Source of the DNA: Geminocystis sp. NIES-3708
Lineage (GTDB): Bacteria; Cyanobacteriota; Cyanobacteriia; Cyanobacteriales; Cyanobacteriaceae
DNA length: 64,000 bases
Direction of reading: 5' to 3'
Assembly: GCF_001548095.1 (NCBI RefSeq)
Contig: NZ_AP014815.1
Span: 3,223,656-3,287,655 of the forward strand
Under the pieces are notes generated by a model. That model searched no databases. It had not been told where the DNA came from and was given only the letters and a program-made list of their open reading frames with translations. The position numbers and the translations under genes are program-made. The stretch's first letter is position 1, and every line of letters starts with the position of its first letter. This document shows, piece after piece, positions 27,521-39,047 of the stretch.

Positions 27521-28285
27521 ATGACGACTCAGGAATTAAAAACAAAACCTCAAGAAGAAAACGAAGAATATTGGGATGAGATACCCAATCAAGGGGAGAT
27601 GTCTTTTTTTGATCATCTGGAAGAATTACGTCAGCGTATTTTCGTCAGTTTAATTGCTATGGCGATAGGTGCAATATCTTGTTTTTTCTTTGTCAAAAAA
27701 ATTGTCGCATGGTTAGAAATTCCTGCAGGAGATGTGAAGTTTTTACAATTAGCACCTGGGGAATTTTTTTTCGTCTCAATTCAAGTGGCAGGTTATACAG
27801 GGATTTTACTTTCAGCTCCTGTAATTTTATATCAGATTGTTCAATTTGTTTTACCTGGATTAACTCGTAAAGAAAGACGTACTCTTGCACCTGTAGTATT
27901 TGGTTCAAGTATTCTTTTTTTTGCTGGTTTAGCTTTTGCCTATTATTTATTGATTCCTGCGGCGTTAAACTTTTTCATCAATTATGGAGCAGATGTTGTA
28001 GAACAAATGTGGTCAATAGATAAATATTTTAAATTCGTATTATTATTAATGTTTTCCACTGGTTTAGCTTTTCAAATCCCCGTGATTCAATTATTGCTTG
28101 GCACATTAAATCTTGTTTCTTCTGAGCAAATGCTTTCTGGTTGGCGTATTGTAATTTTAGGTGCAATGATTTTAGGTGCAGTATTAACACCTTCAACCGA
28201 CCCACTTACTCAATCTCTTCTCGGTGGTGCAGTTATAACATTATATTTTGGCGGTGTCGGGGCGGTAAAATTAATAGGAAAGTAA
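27521..28285 (+). CDS. tatC: Twin-arginine translocase subunit TatC
   Basis: 254 aa. TatC is the membrane receptor for twin-arginine signal peptides, exporting folded proteins across the thylakoid or plasma membrane. The N-terminal [18 protein letters not shown] holds the conserved HLEELR signature; six hydrophobic helices follow, with the periplasmic loop [14 protein letters not shown] and the [12 protein letters not shown]-like C-terminal segment ([13 protein letters not shown]) typical of the family. Residues 1-27 are hydrophilic and acidic. ATG 27521. It diverges from hemB with the Zur box between them, but only hemB lies close to the box. Confidence 0.95.
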   Translation: MTTQELKTKPQEENEEYWDEIPNQGEMSFFDHLEELRQRIFVSLIAMAIGAISCFFFVKKIVAWLEIPAGDVKFLQLAPGEFFFVSIQVAGYTGILLSAPVILYQIVQFVLPGLTRKERRTLAPVVFGSSILFFAGLAFAYYLLIPAALNFFINYGADVVEQMWSIDKYFKFVLLLMFSTGLAFQIPVIQLLLGTLNLVSSEQMLSGWRIVILGAMILGAVLTPSTDPLTQSLLGGAVITLYFGGVGAVKLIGK

Positions 28286-28365
28286 ACAATTTTTTACCAT
28301 TGCAAAAGTGCCTATTACCCATTCCCCATTTTCACCTAAGACTTTTGGCGTTAACCAATCATTGC

Positions 28366-28713
28366 CTATTTTTTGATTTTTTTCGCCATACTACGGAACA
28401 TATCCATGCTGGTGTCCGTATTGCGATTTTGCTGAGGTGTAAAAGAAGAATTAGCCTCACTAGAATTATTAGATGCTGATTTAGGTTTTATCGCCTCATT
28501 GGGATTTTTCTTCGCTGCTTTTTCAGAAGAAACTTCTTGAATTAATTCTCCTCCCTCACGATTGTTAATCGTTTTCGGAAAAGTTCTTCTCGTAGTTTTG
28601 GGTGTACGCATATAATCAATATCCCCAAAAGTCTTAGCATCATCAGGCTCTAAAAAATAAGCGTCTTCTACTTTATTATTATTTTTCCCAAATAAACCAA
28701 ATAAACCTGCCAT
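28366..28713 (-). CDS. Conserved cyanobacterial hypothetical protein, disordered
   Basis: 115 aa. The N-terminus MAGLFGLFGKNNN is short and hydrophobic/basic. A conserved-looking core follows, FLEPDDAKTFGDIDYMRTPK TTRRTFPKT (about 20-47); the rest is Ser/Asn/Lys-rich and probably disordered, ending in a basic MAKKIKK. ATG 28713 has AGGAGA 7 bases upstream. I recall similar sequences only from cyanobacteria, with no assigned role. It is convergent with tatC. Confidence 0.65.
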   Translation of the reverse strand: MAGLFGLFGKNNNKVEDAYFLEPDDAKTFGDIDYMRTPKTTRRTFPKTINNREGGELIQEVSSEKAAKKNPNEAIKPKSASNNSSEANSSFTPQQNRNTDTSMDMFRSMAKKIKK

Positions 28714-28846
28714 TAATTATTTCTCCTGATAATTTTGTTAATTTTTGTTATTTTAATTCTTCAAAATTATAACAGATTGTTACATTTCTAAAAATCTTAT
28801 CCACAGGGAATTTTCATGATTTATTTTTGATATTTAAAATTTAATA

Positions 28847-29707
28847 TCAATGAAATCTCATACTAATATCTAACCAAGGTGATCGAGTAATAGTAGCACT
28901 TGTTGAAATATAATCAACGCCAGTAGTTGCTATATCTTTGATATTACTTAAAGTAACGTTACCAGAGGCTTCAATTTTAATGAGGGGATTTTTTTCTCGG
29001 ATTAATTTTACCGCCTCCGTCATTTTTATTACTGTCATGTTGTCCAACATAATAATATCAGCTTGATGAGCGATCGCTTCTTTGACTTGATCTAAATTAT
29101 TAGTTTCTACTTCAATGGTTAAAGGATAAGGCATTGTTTTTTTTATCAAAGTAATAGCATTAGCAATACTTCCTGCACCTTGAATATGATTATCTTTAAT
29201 CATGATGGCATCATCTAAACCCATACGATGATTAATTGCACCACCAACCTGAGAGGCATATTTTTCTAAAATTCTTAATCCTGGAGTTGTTTTGCGAGTA
29301 TCTACTAATTTGGCAGAGTAGTCTTTGATGGCTTCCACATATTTTCTTGTCATAGTGGCAATACCACTTAAGTGCATAACAATATTTAACGCTACTCTTT
29401 CTCCTGTGAGTAAAGCTGACATTTTTCCTTCAATTTCGACTATTTTTGTTCCTAAAGGTTTTTTTTCTCCTTCTAAAGCTAAATTTTGCCATTTTATTTC
29501 ACTATCTAATAACTTAAATACTTTCTCAGCGATGGGTAATCCTGCCATAACACCTTCTTCTTTAATAATCCAATATGCTTTACTTTTGGTAGATTCTTCT
29601 GTAAAAATACAGTCTGTAGTTTTATCTCCTCTACCAATATCTTCTAATAACCAATCACGCAAAAGAGAGTCTAAAATTAAAGGAGAAGGTAAAGAATAGT
29701 TCATCAT
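28847..29707 (-). CDS. nadC: Nicotinate-nucleotide pyrophosphorylase (carboxylating)
   Basis: Quinolinate plus PRPP gives nicotinate mononucleotide in NAD synthesis. The frame is open to 29827, but the extra 40 residues are hydrophobic and unlike NadC; relatives begin near LPSPLILDSLLRDWLLEDIG, so ATG 29707 (286 aa) or the next codon is the start. Motifs: EDIGRGDKTTD, the substrate-binding VDTRKTTPGLR, GGAINHRMGLDDAIMIKDNHI, EVETNNLDQ, IMLDNM, and the C-terminal EASGNVTLSNI plus TGVDYISTSATI. All active-site Lys/Arg positions I can check are present. Single gene. Confidence 0.94.
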   Translation of the reverse strand: MMNYSLPSPLILDSLLRDWLLEDIGRGDKTTDCIFTEESTKSKAYWIIKEEGVMAGLPIAEKVFKLLDSEIKWQNLALEGEKKPLGTKIVEIEGKMSALLTGERVALNIVMHLSGIATMTRKYVEAIKDYSAKLVDTRKTTPGLRILEKYASQVGGAINHRMGLDDAIMIKDNHIQGAGSIANAITLIKKTMPYPLTIEVETNNLDQVKEAIAHQADIIMLDNMTVIKMTEAVKLIREKNPLIKIEASGNVTLSNIKDIATTGVDYISTSATITRSPWLDISMRFH

Positions 29708-30134
29708 TATAGTTAGTTCATAGTAAAGGTTTGCCGATAGGAAGAAGAAGACTATTATAATCAAAGGCTTGGAAATATTACATTGATAGAAAAGGTATCG
29801 AAAATTGAATTTTTTTATATTGCCCATTACAAGAGTGCCTACTTTTGCAACCGCTAATAATAAATTGGAGTAAAAAATTCAACAATAAAGGCAATTTGAT
29901 TAATGTAAGTTAAATGCGTCTTAGTTTATTGATTTTATCATCTCAAAATATTAACTAAATGTTTAAATGTTTTTATCTATATCCTCATCAATAATTAATC
30001 TAAGTATTTAACTTTGATAGAATCTTTTTTTATAAAAATTTGAGATTGTCTTTTATAAATTATATAGTTATTTTGTTTTTTAATAATTATCTTTTTGAAC
30101 AATAAAAAATAATCTAAAATAAATTTGGAATCAA
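29708..30134. other. 427-bp gap upstream of nadC
   Basis: Very AT-rich with no supported ORF. The in-frame extension of nadC (29708-29827) is probably non-coding. I see no clear terminator of the DUF2214 gene or operator. Confidence 0.5.
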
Positions 30135-30596
30135 TTAAAGTAATTTTATGCTAATTCCTCTAGCCATCATGGAGGCAAATAAAGGAATAATACTAAATCC
30201 AATTAACTCAAAAATAATTACACCTTTGAGTCTTTTATATTTATTAATAGTGATTTCTGGAACTTTTTTTTCCATCAAAGATTTAATCCATTTTAAAAAA
30301 GAAATAGTAGGATAAAGAGATACTATCCCCACTATCAAATACACTGTGATTTTAACCCAAAAAATAGGGTTATTCAAATAATAAGCGGTGTCTTTGGCAA
30401 AGTATAAAACTCTTAATATTCCTGTGGCTAAAACAATAATTGCAGCTATCCCATACGCACTATCAGCCCATAAAATACGCCATGCTTCTTTTAAATTTAA
30501 TTCTTCTTTGAGGGTGAAAAATTCTGTTGCCAATGCGGCAAAAATAATCCCGATGCTTACATAATGAAAATAAGCCGTAATAGCACTAGCCCACAT
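30135..30596 (-). CDS. DUF2214 family membrane protein
   Basis: 153 aa from ATG 30596 (MWASAITAYFHYVSIG); an in-frame start 11 codons earlier gives an N-terminus unlike the family. Four hydrophobic helices: about 3-22, 42-61, 74-98 and 126-148. Conserved DUF2214 phrases such as AYFHYVSI, ILRVLYFAKD and FWVKITVYL are present. Function unknown. It lies upstream of nadC and downstream of the nitrate-reductase-associated gene on the same strand. Confidence 0.8.
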   Translation of the reverse strand: MWASAITAYFHYVSIGIIFAALATEFFTLKEELNLKEAWRILWADSAYGIAAIIVLATGILRVLYFAKDTAYYLNNPIFWVKITVYLIVGIVSLYPTISFLKWIKSLMEKKVPEITINKYKRLKGVIIFELIGFSIIPLFASMMARGISIKLL

Positions 30597-30680
30597 AATA
30601 AATATACTCCTATTTTGAAGGTAAAACAATTAGAGAGAAATAAGATTTAAGAGAAAAGAAAAAATTGTAATAAATCTCAA

Positions 30681-31145
30681 TCATTCGTGATTGCTATAGA
30701 TATTAAATTCTTTTAAAGCTGGTAAAAAATTTTTATTTTCATGACTAGGGCGACTTAATTTTATTAAAACAAATCTTTGTAAATTAGTCAAATTTTGCCA
30801 TTGAGATAAAGTGATTATTAAATTAAATTCTTTTGCTTTTTTTTCTAAATCTATTGGTATATTATCTAAATTTAACCATTCAGGATGAGAATCAATATCT
30901 AATTGTTTTGCATATTCTCCTGTGTTTAAATATACTAAATTTTGAGTATATTGCTTATATTCTTCTATTTCTTGAGGAGTTAAACAAGGTTTATGAACTA
31001 AAGATTCTCTTTCAATTTGATTAAAATTATGCCAATGATGAAGTTTTAATTTTACGCCACAGGTATCAAGTTTAAACCTGACAATCATAGGAATACAACG
31101 TAAAGAATCTACAAAATCTGTTTCAAATTCAAAGAAATTAGCCAT
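30681..31145 (-). CDS. Nitrate reductase-associated protein
   Basis: 154 aa, full length for the family (Nitr_red_assoc). The start MANFFEFETDFVDSLRCIPM and the blocks VRFKLDTCGVKLKLHHWHNF and SQWQNLTNLQRFVLIKLSR are characteristic. The family is found beside nitrate reductase genes in many cyanobacteria and is presumed to help that enzyme, though its biochemical role is not known. narB is not in this window, so here it is separated from both narB and the nrt operon 16 kb away. Confidence 0.85.
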   Translation of the reverse strand: MANFFEFETDFVDSLRCIPMIVRFKLDTCGVKLKLHHWHNFNQIERESLVHKPCLTPQEIEEYKQYTQNLVYLNTGEYAKQLDIDSHPEWLNLDNIPIDLEKKAKEFNLIITLSQWQNLTNLQRFVLIKLSRPSHENKNFLPALKEFNIYSNHE

Positions 31146-31253
31146 TATTAAGAATGAGGAACGAGGAATTAGGAATTTAAGAATACAAAAGATAATAAAT
31201 ATTAAAGAATAAAAACTGAAGATTTACTGCTAAATACTTATTAAGTATTACTT

Positions 31254-31296
31254 AAAAAGGTACGATCGCTTAAAATTAAAAAGCAATTCGTACCTT
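31254..31296 (-). terminator. Terminator of psaF-psaJ
   Basis: On the minus strand: 9-bp outer stem AAGGTACGA / TCGTACCTT (arms 31288-31296 and 31257-31265), a 1-nt mismatch, a 6-bp inner stem, then a T run. It starts about 30 bases after the psaJ stop. Confidence 0.85.
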
Positions 31297-31326
31297 TATA
31301 TTATATTAATCTATTATTGATAAATT

Positions 31327-31455
31327 TTAGCCCATAGGATGGAATAAAAGATCAGGATAAAAACGATTAAATTCGATTAATAAACCTGCTGTAAAAACTA
31401 ATAAAGCAGTGATTAAAACAGGGGCGGTAGATAAAAAAGTTGTTAAATCTTTCAT
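31327..31455 (-). CDS. psaJ: Photosystem I subunit IX (PsaJ)
   Basis: 42 aa. A short single-helix PSI subunit that packs against PsaF and stabilises plastocyanin/cytochrome c6 docking. The protein starts [20 protein letters not shown] and ends [14 protein letters not shown], as in other PsaJ. AGGAG lies about 9 bases before ATG 31455. It is 42 bp downstream of psaF, with the operon terminator behind it. Confidence 0.95.
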   Translation of the reverse strand: MKDLTTFLSTAPVLITALLVFTAGLLIEFNRFYPDLLFHPMG

Positions 31456-31497
31456 CAAAATTTCTCCTAATAATTAGTTAAAAATGAACAACAAAAA

Positions 31498-32004
31498 TTA
31501 ACGAGGAGAAACGGTAATTTCCGAATCTTTAACTGTTAATTGACCTGATGTAAACTCTTGTAATGCTTGTAAGGGCCACAAGAATCCAAATAACATTTTG
31601 CTGAAGGCTAAAGGAACATCAATAATGATTTCACGCATTTCGGTATCTTTTTCTTCTCTGATGGCGATAAGATAAGAACGACCTACCCAGCCAATCCAAC
31701 CAGCGATATAAAGAAATAACACCCCAGGAATAATGAAATCACCCGCATGACTCAATCTACCATCTACTACTAAATGAGGATAACCTTCAGGGCCACAAAG
31801 TGCTTGTCCATAACTTGCAGCACGTTTTTGACCAGATTGAGGATCATCCGTAGTATTACGGAAGCTCTTAGCTTTAGCTTGAAAAGCAGCAGATTCACTA
31901 CAAGGTGTTAAGTGAGATAAGTCTGCTTGTGCAGTAGGAGCAAAATTTGCCCACAATGTCAATGAAAGAGCGAATGCTAATACTAAACTGAATATTTTTC
32001 CCAT
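31498..32004 (-). CDS. psaF: Photosystem I subunit III (PsaF)
   Basis: 168 aa precursor. Residues 1-27 are a signal peptide (…[17 protein letters not shown]), targeting the lumen. The mature protein begins [11 protein letters not shown] and has the conserved GLCGxxGxPHL-like phrase ([25 protein letters not shown] region) and a membrane helix at about 93-115. The role is docking of the soluble electron donor at PSI and contact with PsaJ. Divergent from tsaD (151 bp), a neighbourhood common in cyanobacteria. Confidence 0.96.
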   Translation of the reverse strand: MGKIFSLVLAFALSLTLWANFAPTAQADLSHLTPCSESAAFQAKAKSFRNTTDDPQSGQKRAASYGQALCGPEGYPHLVVDGRLSHAGDFIIPGVLFLYIAGWIGWVGRSYLIAIREEKDTEMREIIIDVPLAFSKMLFGFLWPLQALQEFTSGQLTVKDSEITVSPR

Positions 32005-32155
32005 AGAAATTGTTTCCTTATTTCTGTCGAAACAATAAGTTTTTGTTACAAAAAATGAAGCTAAAAAATGGCTTCAAATGCAATCTTACTGTGATTAGTA
32101 AATGGAGTAAAGTAATAAGAAGAAAATTTATTATTCTTAACAAATTACTTAAATA

Positions 32156-33202
32156 ATGAGTGTTATTTTAGCAGTAGAAAGCAGTTGTGATGAAACTAGC
32201 GTCGCAATTGTAAAAAATCGTAATATTTTATCGAATGTAATTGCGTCACAAATTAAGTTACATGAACAATATGGTGGTGTCGTACCTGAATTAGCTTCTC
32301 GTAAGCATTTAGAAATAGTTAATCCTTGTATTGATAAAGCATTAGAAGAATCTCAACTTTCATGGAATGATATTGATGCGATCGCCGCCACCGTGACACC
32401 CGGATTAGTCGGATCATTAATTGTCGGAATGACGGCCGCAAAAACTCTCGCTATGGTGCATCATAAGCCATTTTTAGGTATTCATCATCTAGAAGGTCAT
32501 ATATATGCTAGTTATCTTAATGAGCCTGATTTAGAACCACCTTTTCTTTGTCTATTAGTATCTGGTGGACATACTAGCTTGATTCATGTCAAAGCCAGTG
32601 GAATATATGAAAATATTGGTTCAACTCGTGATGATGCGGCGGGAGAAGCTTTTGATAAAGTAGCTCGGTTATTAGGTTTACCTTATCCCGGAGGTCCTAT
32701 AATTGATAAACTAGCAAAACAAGGTAATCCAGAGGCGTTTAAATTGCCTGAAGGGAGAGTATCTTTACCTCATAATCAAGGTTTTCATCCTTATGATTCT
32801 AGTTTTAGCGGTTTAAAAACTGCGATGTTAAGATTAATAACAAAATTGAAAGAGGAAAAAAGAGGTAATTTACCTATTGAGGATTTATGTGCTAGTTTTC
32901 AATTTACCGTAGCAAAAGCTTTGACAAAAAGAGCTATTTGTGCTTGTTTAGACTTAAATTTAACTAAAATTGCCGTTGGTGGTGGTGTAGCCGCTAATAG
33001 TGGTTTAAGACAACATTTACAACAGGAAGCAGATAAACATAAATTACAAGTATTTTTTCCGCCTCTCAAACTTTGCACAGATAATGCCGCTATGATTGCT
33101 TGTGCTGCTTGTGATCATTTTAACCATAATTTACGATCCTCTTTATCATTAGGAGTGGCTTCGAGGATGAATATTGAAAACGTAAGCAAACTTTATCAAT
33201 AA
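32156..33202 (+). CDS. tsaD: tRNA threonylcarbamoyladenosine transferase TsaD
   Basis: 348 aa. It transfers the threonylcarbamoyl group to A37 of ANN-reading tRNAs. ASKHA fold: N-terminal LAVESSCDETSVAI, metal-binding HHLEGHIYAS, then VSGGHTSLIH, the EAFDKVARLLGLPYPGGP segment, and C-terminal VGGGVAANSGLR and CTDNAAMIACAA. All standard motifs are intact and the length is normal. ATG 32156 has little Shine-Dalgarno. Confidence 0.95.
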   Translation: MSVILAVESSCDETSVAIVKNRNILSNVIASQIKLHEQYGGVVPELASRKHLEIVNPCIDKALEESQLSWNDIDAIAATVTPGLVGSLIVGMTAAKTLAMVHHKPFLGIHHLEGHIYASYLNEPDLEPPFLCLLVSGGHTSLIHVKASGIYENIGSTRDDAAGEAFDKVARLLGLPYPGGPIIDKLAKQGNPEAFKLPEGRVSLPHNQGFHPYDSSFSGLKTAMLRLITKLKEEKRGNLPIEDLCASFQFTVAKALTKRAICACLDLNLTKIAVGGGVAANSGLRQHLQQEADKHKLQVFFPPLKLCTDNAAMIACAACDHFNHNLRSSLSLGVASRMNIENVSKLYQ

Positions 33203-33427
33203 AATTTATTTGGAGTAACTATCTGGCACTAAGGTATCAGTATCAATCAGCAAAAATAAAGATTTAAGACTGCTGACATACTCATTTTACTCACTTAAAA
33301 ATAAATTTGATAAATAATGTTTAAGTCAATTAGTTTCATCTTTATCGACAAATTCATATCGAATTCATCTGAACTAAGGTTAATTTTCATAACTTTCTAA
33401 TTTATTCAACAAACTCTACTTACTTAC

Positions 33428-33462
33428 AAAAAAACCCCCCCACCCAAAAGGCAGAGGGGTTA
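33428..33462 (-). terminator. Terminator of psaAB
   Basis: On the minus strand AACCCCTCTGCC pairs with a G-rich arm (12 pairs including G-U) around a short loop, followed by seven T. It begins about 30 bases after the psaB stop. Confidence 0.85.
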
Positions 33463-33491
33463 ATTTTTAATTACTAAAACTTGAGTCGTTT

Positions 33492-35705
33492 TTAACCAAA
33501 CTTCCCAGCAGTAGAAGCAATTAAGAAGGCTGCGTAGGTAAGGATATAACCAACAGTGAAGTGAGCTAAACCAACCAAACGAGCTTGAACGATCGAAAGA
33601 GCAACGGGTTTATCTTTCCAGCGAACAATGTTAGCTAGAGGAGTACGCTCGTGAGCCCAAACAATAGTTTCAATTAATTCTTGCCAGTATCCACGCCAAG
33701 AAATTAAGAACATGAAACCAGTTGCCCAAACAAGGTGTCCGAATAAGAACATCCAAGCCCAGACGGAGAGGTTATTTACACCGTAAGGATTATAACCATT
33801 AATTAACTGAGCAGAGTTTGCCCATAAGTAATCTCTGAACCAACCCATTAGATAGGTAGAGTTTTCATTAAACTGAGCAACGTTACCTTGCCAGATACCG
33901 AGGTGTTTCCAATGCCAGTAGAAGGTTAACCAACCTAAAGTATTGAGCATCCAGAACATCGCTAAGTAGAAGGAATCCCATGCAGAGATGTCACAAGTAC
34001 CACCACGACCAGGACCATCACAAGGGAAGGAGAAACCAAAGTCTTTTTTGTCGGGCATTAATTTAGAACCACGAGCATCTAAAGCACCCTTAACGAGAAT
34101 TAAGGTAGTGGTGTGTAATCCTAATGCAATTGCATGGTGAACTAAGAAATCACCAGGTCCAATCGTGAGGAATAAGGAGTTAGCTCCGCTATTAATTGCG
34201 TCTAACCAACCGGGCAACCAAACATTGGCATAGTTAGGATAAGCAGTAGCCGCAACACTATCAGGATTAGATAACAAAGTATCAAAACCGTAGAGAGCTT
34301 TACCGTGAGCCGCTTGAATCCATTGAGCAAACACAGGTTCAATTAATATTTGTTTCTCAGGAGTACCAAAAGCAACCACAACATCATTATGAACATAAAG
34401 TCCTAAAGTGTGGAAACCTAAGAAAAGAGATACCCAACTTAAGTGAGAAATAATCGCCTCTTTGTGCTCTAACATCCGAGCTAAAACGTTATCTTTGTTG
34501 GCTTCAGGATCATAATCACGCACGAAGAAAATAGCACCGTGAGCAAAAGCACCTACCATCAAGAAACCAGCAATGTATTGGTGATGAGTGTAAAGAGCCG
34601 CTTGGGTAGTATAATCCTTTGCGATGAAAGCGTAAGAAGGCATCGAGTACATATGTTGAGCCACCAAAGAAGTAACAACTCCTAAACAAGCTAGGGCTAA
34701 ACCTAACTGGAAGTGTAAAGAGTTATTAATGGTGTCATAAAGTCCTCTGTGTCCCGCTCCCAATTTACCAGAAGGTGGTTTGTGGGCAGCTAAGATGTCC
34801 TTAATACTGTGACCAATACCCCAGTTAGTGCGGTACATATGACCAGCAATAATGAAGATGACAGCAATAGCTAAATGGTGATGAGCAATGTCAGTCAACC
34901 AAAGGGATTCGGTTTGAGGATGGAAACCACCTAAAAAGGTTAAGATTGCAGTTCCTGCACCATCAGAAGTACCGAAGACTTGACTAGCTGTATCAGGGTT
35001 TTGAGCATAAACGCCCCAGTTACCAGTAAAGAAAGGAGCTAGTCCTGCGGGGTGAGGTTTAACACTTAAGAAGTTATCCCAACCAACGTGTACACCACGA
35101 GATTCAGGAATAGCAACGTGTACTAAGTGACCAGCCCATGCTAAAGAACTAACACCGAATAAACCAGCTAAATGGTGATTTAAACGAGATTCAGCATTCT
35201 TAAACCAAGAAAGGCTAGGACGGAACTTAGGTTGTAAGTGTAACCAACCAGCAAACAAGAATATAGCAGACAGAATTAAAAGAAAAACTGCACCTTGATA
35301 TAAATCTTGATTGTTGGTCATCCCAATGGTATAAAACCAATGGTAAACACCTGAATAAGCAACGTTTACAGGACTAGAAGCACCAGCTTGGGTAAAAGCA
35401 TCAATAGCGCCTTGACCGAAATGAGGATCCCAGATCGCATGGGCGATGGGACGGACGTTTAAAGGATCTTTGATCCACTGCTCAAAATTGCCTTGCCAAG
35501 CTACGTGAAATACAGTTCCGGAAGTCCATAAGAAAATGATTGCCAAATGACCGAAATGAGAAGCAAAAATCTTTTGGTAGAGATTCTCTTCGGTCATACC
35601 GTCATGAGTTTCAAAGTCATGAGCGGTAGCAATTCCGTACCATATCCGTCTTGTAGTTGGATCTTGGGCTAAATCTTGGCTAAATTTGGGAAATTTAGTT
35701 GCCAT
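33492..35705 (-). CDS. psaB: Photosystem I P700 apoprotein A2 (PsaB)
   Basis: 737 aa core subunit of PSI with eleven membrane helices; with PsaA it binds P700, the core chlorophylls and the FX 4Fe-4S cluster. The FX loop [13 protein letters not shown] is present with both Cys. The N-terminus [20 protein letters not shown] and C-terminus are complete. It lies 273 bp downstream of psaA and is followed by a strong terminator. Confidence 0.98.
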   Translation of the reverse strand: MATKFPKFSQDLAQDPTTRRIWYGIATAHDFETHDGMTEENLYQKIFASHFGHLAIIFLWTSGTVFHVAWQGNFEQWIKDPLNVRPIAHAIWDPHFGQGAIDAFTQAGASSPVNVAYSGVYHWFYTIGMTNNQDLYQGAVFLLILSAIFLFAGWLHLQPKFRPSLSWFKNAESRLNHHLAGLFGVSSLAWAGHLVHVAIPESRGVHVGWDNFLSVKPHPAGLAPFFTGNWGVYAQNPDTASQVFGTSDGAGTAILTFLGGFHPQTESLWLTDIAHHHLAIAVIFIIAGHMYRTNWGIGHSIKDILAAHKPPSGKLGAGHRGLYDTINNSLHFQLGLALACLGVVTSLVAQHMYSMPSYAFIAKDYTTQAALYTHHQYIAGFLMVGAFAHGAIFFVRDYDPEANKDNVLARMLEHKEAIISHLSWVSLFLGFHTLGLYVHNDVVVAFGTPEKQILIEPVFAQWIQAAHGKALYGFDTLLSNPDSVAATAYPNYANVWLPGWLDAINSGANSLFLTIGPGDFLVHHAIALGLHTTTLILVKGALDARGSKLMPDKKDFGFSFPCDGPGRGGTCDISAWDSFYLAMFWMLNTLGWLTFYWHWKHLGIWQGNVAQFNENSTYLMGWFRDYLWANSAQLINGYNPYGVNNLSVWAWMFLFGHLVWATGFMFLISWRGYWQELIETIVWAHERTPLANIVRWKDKPVALSIVQARLVGLAHFTVGYILTYAAFLIASTAGKFG

Positions 35706-35978
35706 AGCTTTTTAAAGGAATTCTCCTGTTACACAATGAGGGTCAACGATTGAAATACGCTGCTCTATTTTGTTTTTTGCTCTTGCCCAGATAGTTTAAT
35801 ATTCAAAATTCTCTAGGCAAGTTTTTTTAAAGTTGTTTTTTAAGTAGTTAATAGTTAAGTTTTTAGATAAACTATTGACTTTTATCTATTAACTCTTCGC
35901 TGTTAAAACGGCTTTACTGGTTATTTTATAACTTATTTTGCCGAGTTTACTCTCACTTGTTAGTGAAAGTTTACATTC

Positions 35979-38231
35979 TTAACCTACCGATAGAATACGA
36001 CAGAGGAAGAATGCCCATGTAGTCACAATACCTCCTAAGAGATAGTGAGCTACACCTACCGCACGACCTTGAATAATGCTCAAAGCACGGGGTTGGATAG
36101 CGGGAGCTAATTTGAGTTTATTATGAGCCCAAACAATGGATTCAATTAACTCTTGCCAGTAGCCACGTCCGCTGAAAAGGAACATTAAGCTAAAAGCGAA
36201 GATGAAGTGACCTGCTAAGAACATGATGCCATAGGCAGATAAAGCTGAACCGTAAGAGTTAATTACATTAGCCGCTTGTGCCCATAAGAAATCTCTTAAC
36301 CAGCCGTTGATAGTAATAGCACTTTGAGCGAAATTACCACCAGTGATGTGAGAAACACTACCATCAGGTAAAACAGTTCCCCAAACATCAGATTGCATTT
36401 TCCAACTGAAGTGGAATATTACCACAGAGATGGAGTTGTACATCCAGAATAATCCTAAGAAGACATGATCCCATCCAGATACTTGACAAGTGCCACCACG
36501 ACCAGGTCCATCACAAGGGAAACGGAAGCCTAACTCAGCTTTATCAGGGATAAGTCTGGAGCTACGAGCATAGAGTACACCTTTAAGGAGGATTAAAACG
36601 GTAACGTGAATGGTAAACGCATGGATATGGTGAACCATGAAATCTGCAGTACCTAATGTAATAGGCATCATTGCTACCTTGCCACCTACAGCTACAATGT
36701 CACCACCGAAAGCATAACTAGCAGTTGCACCAGCAAAAGGAGCAGTTGCACCAGCCGCCGCAGTGTGAAGACCTTGTATCCATTGAGCAAAGACAGGTTG
36801 TAACTGAATTGCAGAATCAGAAAATAAATCTTGAGGACGACCTAAAGCTCTCATGGTGTCATTGTGAATGTACAAACCAAAGCTATGGAAGCCTAACCAT
36901 ATACATACCCAGTTGAGGTGAGAAATAATCGCATCACGATGACGGAGTACTCTGTCTAACAAGTTATTAACGTTCTTAGCAGGATCATAGTCACGAACCA
37001 TGAAAATAGAAGCGTGAGCACCTGCACCTACGATAAAGAATGCACCGATCCACATGTGGTGAGTAAACAGTGATAACTGAGTACCATAGTCGGTGGCGAG
37101 GTAGGGATAAGGAGGCATAGCGTACATATGTTGAGCAACAATGATAGTCAAAGAACCTAATAAAGCGAGGTTAATGGCTAATTGTGCGTGCCATGATGTG
37201 GTTAAGATTTCATAGAGTCCTTTATGACCTTCACCAGTGAATGGTCCTTTGTGGCCTTCTAATATTTCTTTCATGCTATGACCGATTCCCCAGTTGGTGC
37301 GGTACATATGACCTGCAATGATGAATAATACAGCGATCGCCAAGTGATGGTGAGCAGTATCAGACAACCAAAGACCACCAGTAACAGGATTTAAACCACC
37401 TTTAAAGGTTAAGAAGTCAGAATAAACTCCCCAATTTAAGGTAAAAAATGGTGTTAAACCTTGAGCAAAGCTGGGATATAATTCAGCCATTTTGCTAGGA
37501 TCGAGAATAAATTCATGAGGTAAAGGAATATCCTGTGGAGCAACACCGGCATCTAACAATTTGTTAATTGGTAAAGATACGTGAATTTGGTGTCCAGCCC
37601 ATCCTAATGAACCTAATCCCAATAAACCAGCTAAGTGGTGATTCATCATTGATTCTACATTCTGAAACCATTCCAACTTAGGAGCGGCTTTATGGTAATG
37701 AAACCAACCAGCAAAGAGCATTAAACCAGCCATAACTAAACCACCAATAGCGGTTACATAAAGCTGATACTCATTGGTGATACCAGAGGCTCTCCATAAT
37801 TGGAATAAACCAGATGTGATTTGAATACCGTGAAAACCACCGCCTACATCGGCGTTGAGAATGTCTTGACCTACAACAGACCAGACTTGTTGAGCACTAG
37901 GCTTAACGTTAAGGGGATCTGCTAACCAGGCGGAGTAGTTGGAAAACTTAGCTCCGTGGAAGTACATTCCACTTAACCAAACGAATACTACTGCTAAATG
38001 ACCGAAGTGAGCGCTGAAGATTTTACGAGAAATATCTTCTAAATCACTGGTTTGACTATCGAAATCGTGGGCATCGGCGTGAAGGTTCCAAATCCATGTT
38101 GTGGTTTTAGGACCTCTAGCTAAAGTGCGATCAAAATGTCCGGGTTTACCCCATTTTTCAAAGGAGGTAGGAACTGGATCTTTATCTACAATAACTTTAG
38201 CTTTCGCCTCTTTTTGAGGGCTTACTGTCAT
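35979..38231 (-). CDS. psaA: Photosystem I P700 apoprotein A1 (PsaA)
   Basis: 750 aa from ATG 38231 ([10 protein letters not shown]), which has AGGAG 9 bases upstream; a longer start at 38252 is less likely since PsaA proteins begin MT(I/V)SP. Eleven-helix PSI core protein with the FX-binding [13 protein letters not shown] loop and the N-terminal [18 protein letters not shown] block. It forms the reaction centre heterodimer with PsaB. No sequence damage. The 249 bp upstream hold no gene; a GATAATGGTATTTT element near 38282 may be part of the promoter but matches nothing firm. Confidence 0.98.
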   Translation of the reverse strand: MTVSPQKEAKAKVIVDKDPVPTSFEKWGKPGHFDRTLARGPKTTTWIWNLHADAHDFDSQTSDLEDISRKIFSAHFGHLAVVFVWLSGMYFHGAKFSNYSAWLADPLNVKPSAQQVWSVVGQDILNADVGGGFHGIQITSGLFQLWRASGITNEYQLYVTAIGGLVMAGLMLFAGWFHYHKAAPKLEWFQNVESMMNHHLAGLLGLGSLGWAGHQIHVSLPINKLLDAGVAPQDIPLPHEFILDPSKMAELYPSFAQGLTPFFTLNWGVYSDFLTFKGGLNPVTGGLWLSDTAHHHLAIAVLFIIAGHMYRTNWGIGHSMKEILEGHKGPFTGEGHKGLYEILTTSWHAQLAINLALLGSLTIIVAQHMYAMPPYPYLATDYGTQLSLFTHHMWIGAFFIVGAGAHASIFMVRDYDPAKNVNNLLDRVLRHRDAIISHLNWVCIWLGFHSFGLYIHNDTMRALGRPQDLFSDSAIQLQPVFAQWIQGLHTAAAGATAPFAGATASYAFGGDIVAVGGKVAMMPITLGTADFMVHHIHAFTIHVTVLILLKGVLYARSSRLIPDKAELGFRFPCDGPGRGGTCQVSGWDHVFLGLFWMYNSISVVIFHFSWKMQSDVWGTVLPDGSVSHITGGNFAQSAITINGWLRDFLWAQAANVINSYGSALSAYGIMFLAGHFIFAFSLMFLFSGRGYWQELIESIVWAHNKLKLAPAIQPRALSIIQGRAVGVAHYLLGGIVTTWAFFLCRILSVG

Positions 38232-38501
38232 GAGGTACTCCTCTCTCGACAAAATACTTAAACTACTACATTAACCAAGATGATAATGGTATTTTGTCAC
38301 GGTTGTGGGAATTGCTTAACAATATTTAAAATTTGCTTAATATTCCCTCATACAAGATTTTTAATTTTAATATTTTCTCATTTAAGTCAAGATTTTGTTA
38401 CTTTTCTTTATATAAAAATTCAAATTTTTACTCTATAGATTAAATAGAGAAAACTGAATATTAGTAAATGTTGTGTTCTCATAAGTTTTTGTTTAAAATA
38501 G

Positions 38502-39047
38502 TCAGATTAAGTAAGGTTGAATGTATTTTTCGCCTTTATTAATAAAAAACTCTGTAAATAAATCTAAATAATTATCTCGAAGAATTTGAAAACATTTATT
38601 CATTCTTTCTTTTCCATGGACTAAGAATTGAGCAGTGGAAAGGGCATAAAATTCTTCGTCTTTTCCTAAAATATTATTTTTAAAAGCATCTATATATAAA
38701 CCCCTACTTTCATCCATCAAGTCTGCTAATATACCAGTGTATTTAATAACATCTCCATTATTTAATCTAATTTCTTTATTTTTAATGGAAGACATAGATA
38801 GCTTCATACATTTTTGAGTTTGCTCTAAGGATAAACAATCTTTATCTTGTCTTCGATAAGCCCATTGAGTACGACCATTAGTTACTTCCAAGGCTCTAAT
38901 TAAGGCTAATTTATCTAAATCGTCGGAGGGAATGTTTTGCCAAAGGGGAAGATAATTCTCAATTTTAGTTTTAAAACCCTCAAAATTGTTATCAAAATAG
39001 GGTTTGAGCTCTTTTATCTCTGCTAGTTTTTGCCAATTTATATTCAT
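38502..39047 (-). CDS. Hypothetical protein, function unknown
   Basis: 181 aa, soluble, mixed charge, no signal or membrane helix. Segments such as IRALEVTNGRTQWAYRRQDK and AQFLVHGKERMNKCFQILRD look conserved-like but I cannot assign a family. Three Cys with no metal motif. The ATG 39047 has few purines upstream. It stands alone between psaA and lpxA. Confidence 0.55.
   Translation of the reverse strand: MNINWQKLAEIKELKPYFDNNFEGFKTKIENYLPLWQNIPSDDLDKLALIRALEVTNGRTQWAYRRQDKDCLSLEQTQKCMKLSMSSIKNKEIRLNNGDVIKYTGILADLMDESRGLYIDAFKNNILGKDEEFYALSTAQFLVHGKERMNKCFQILRDNYLDLFTEFFINKGEKYIQPYLI

Noticed and set aside
29708-29827. N-terminal extension of nadC that looks like a membrane helix
   Set aside because: NadC is soluble; the extension arises from AT-rich leader DNA.
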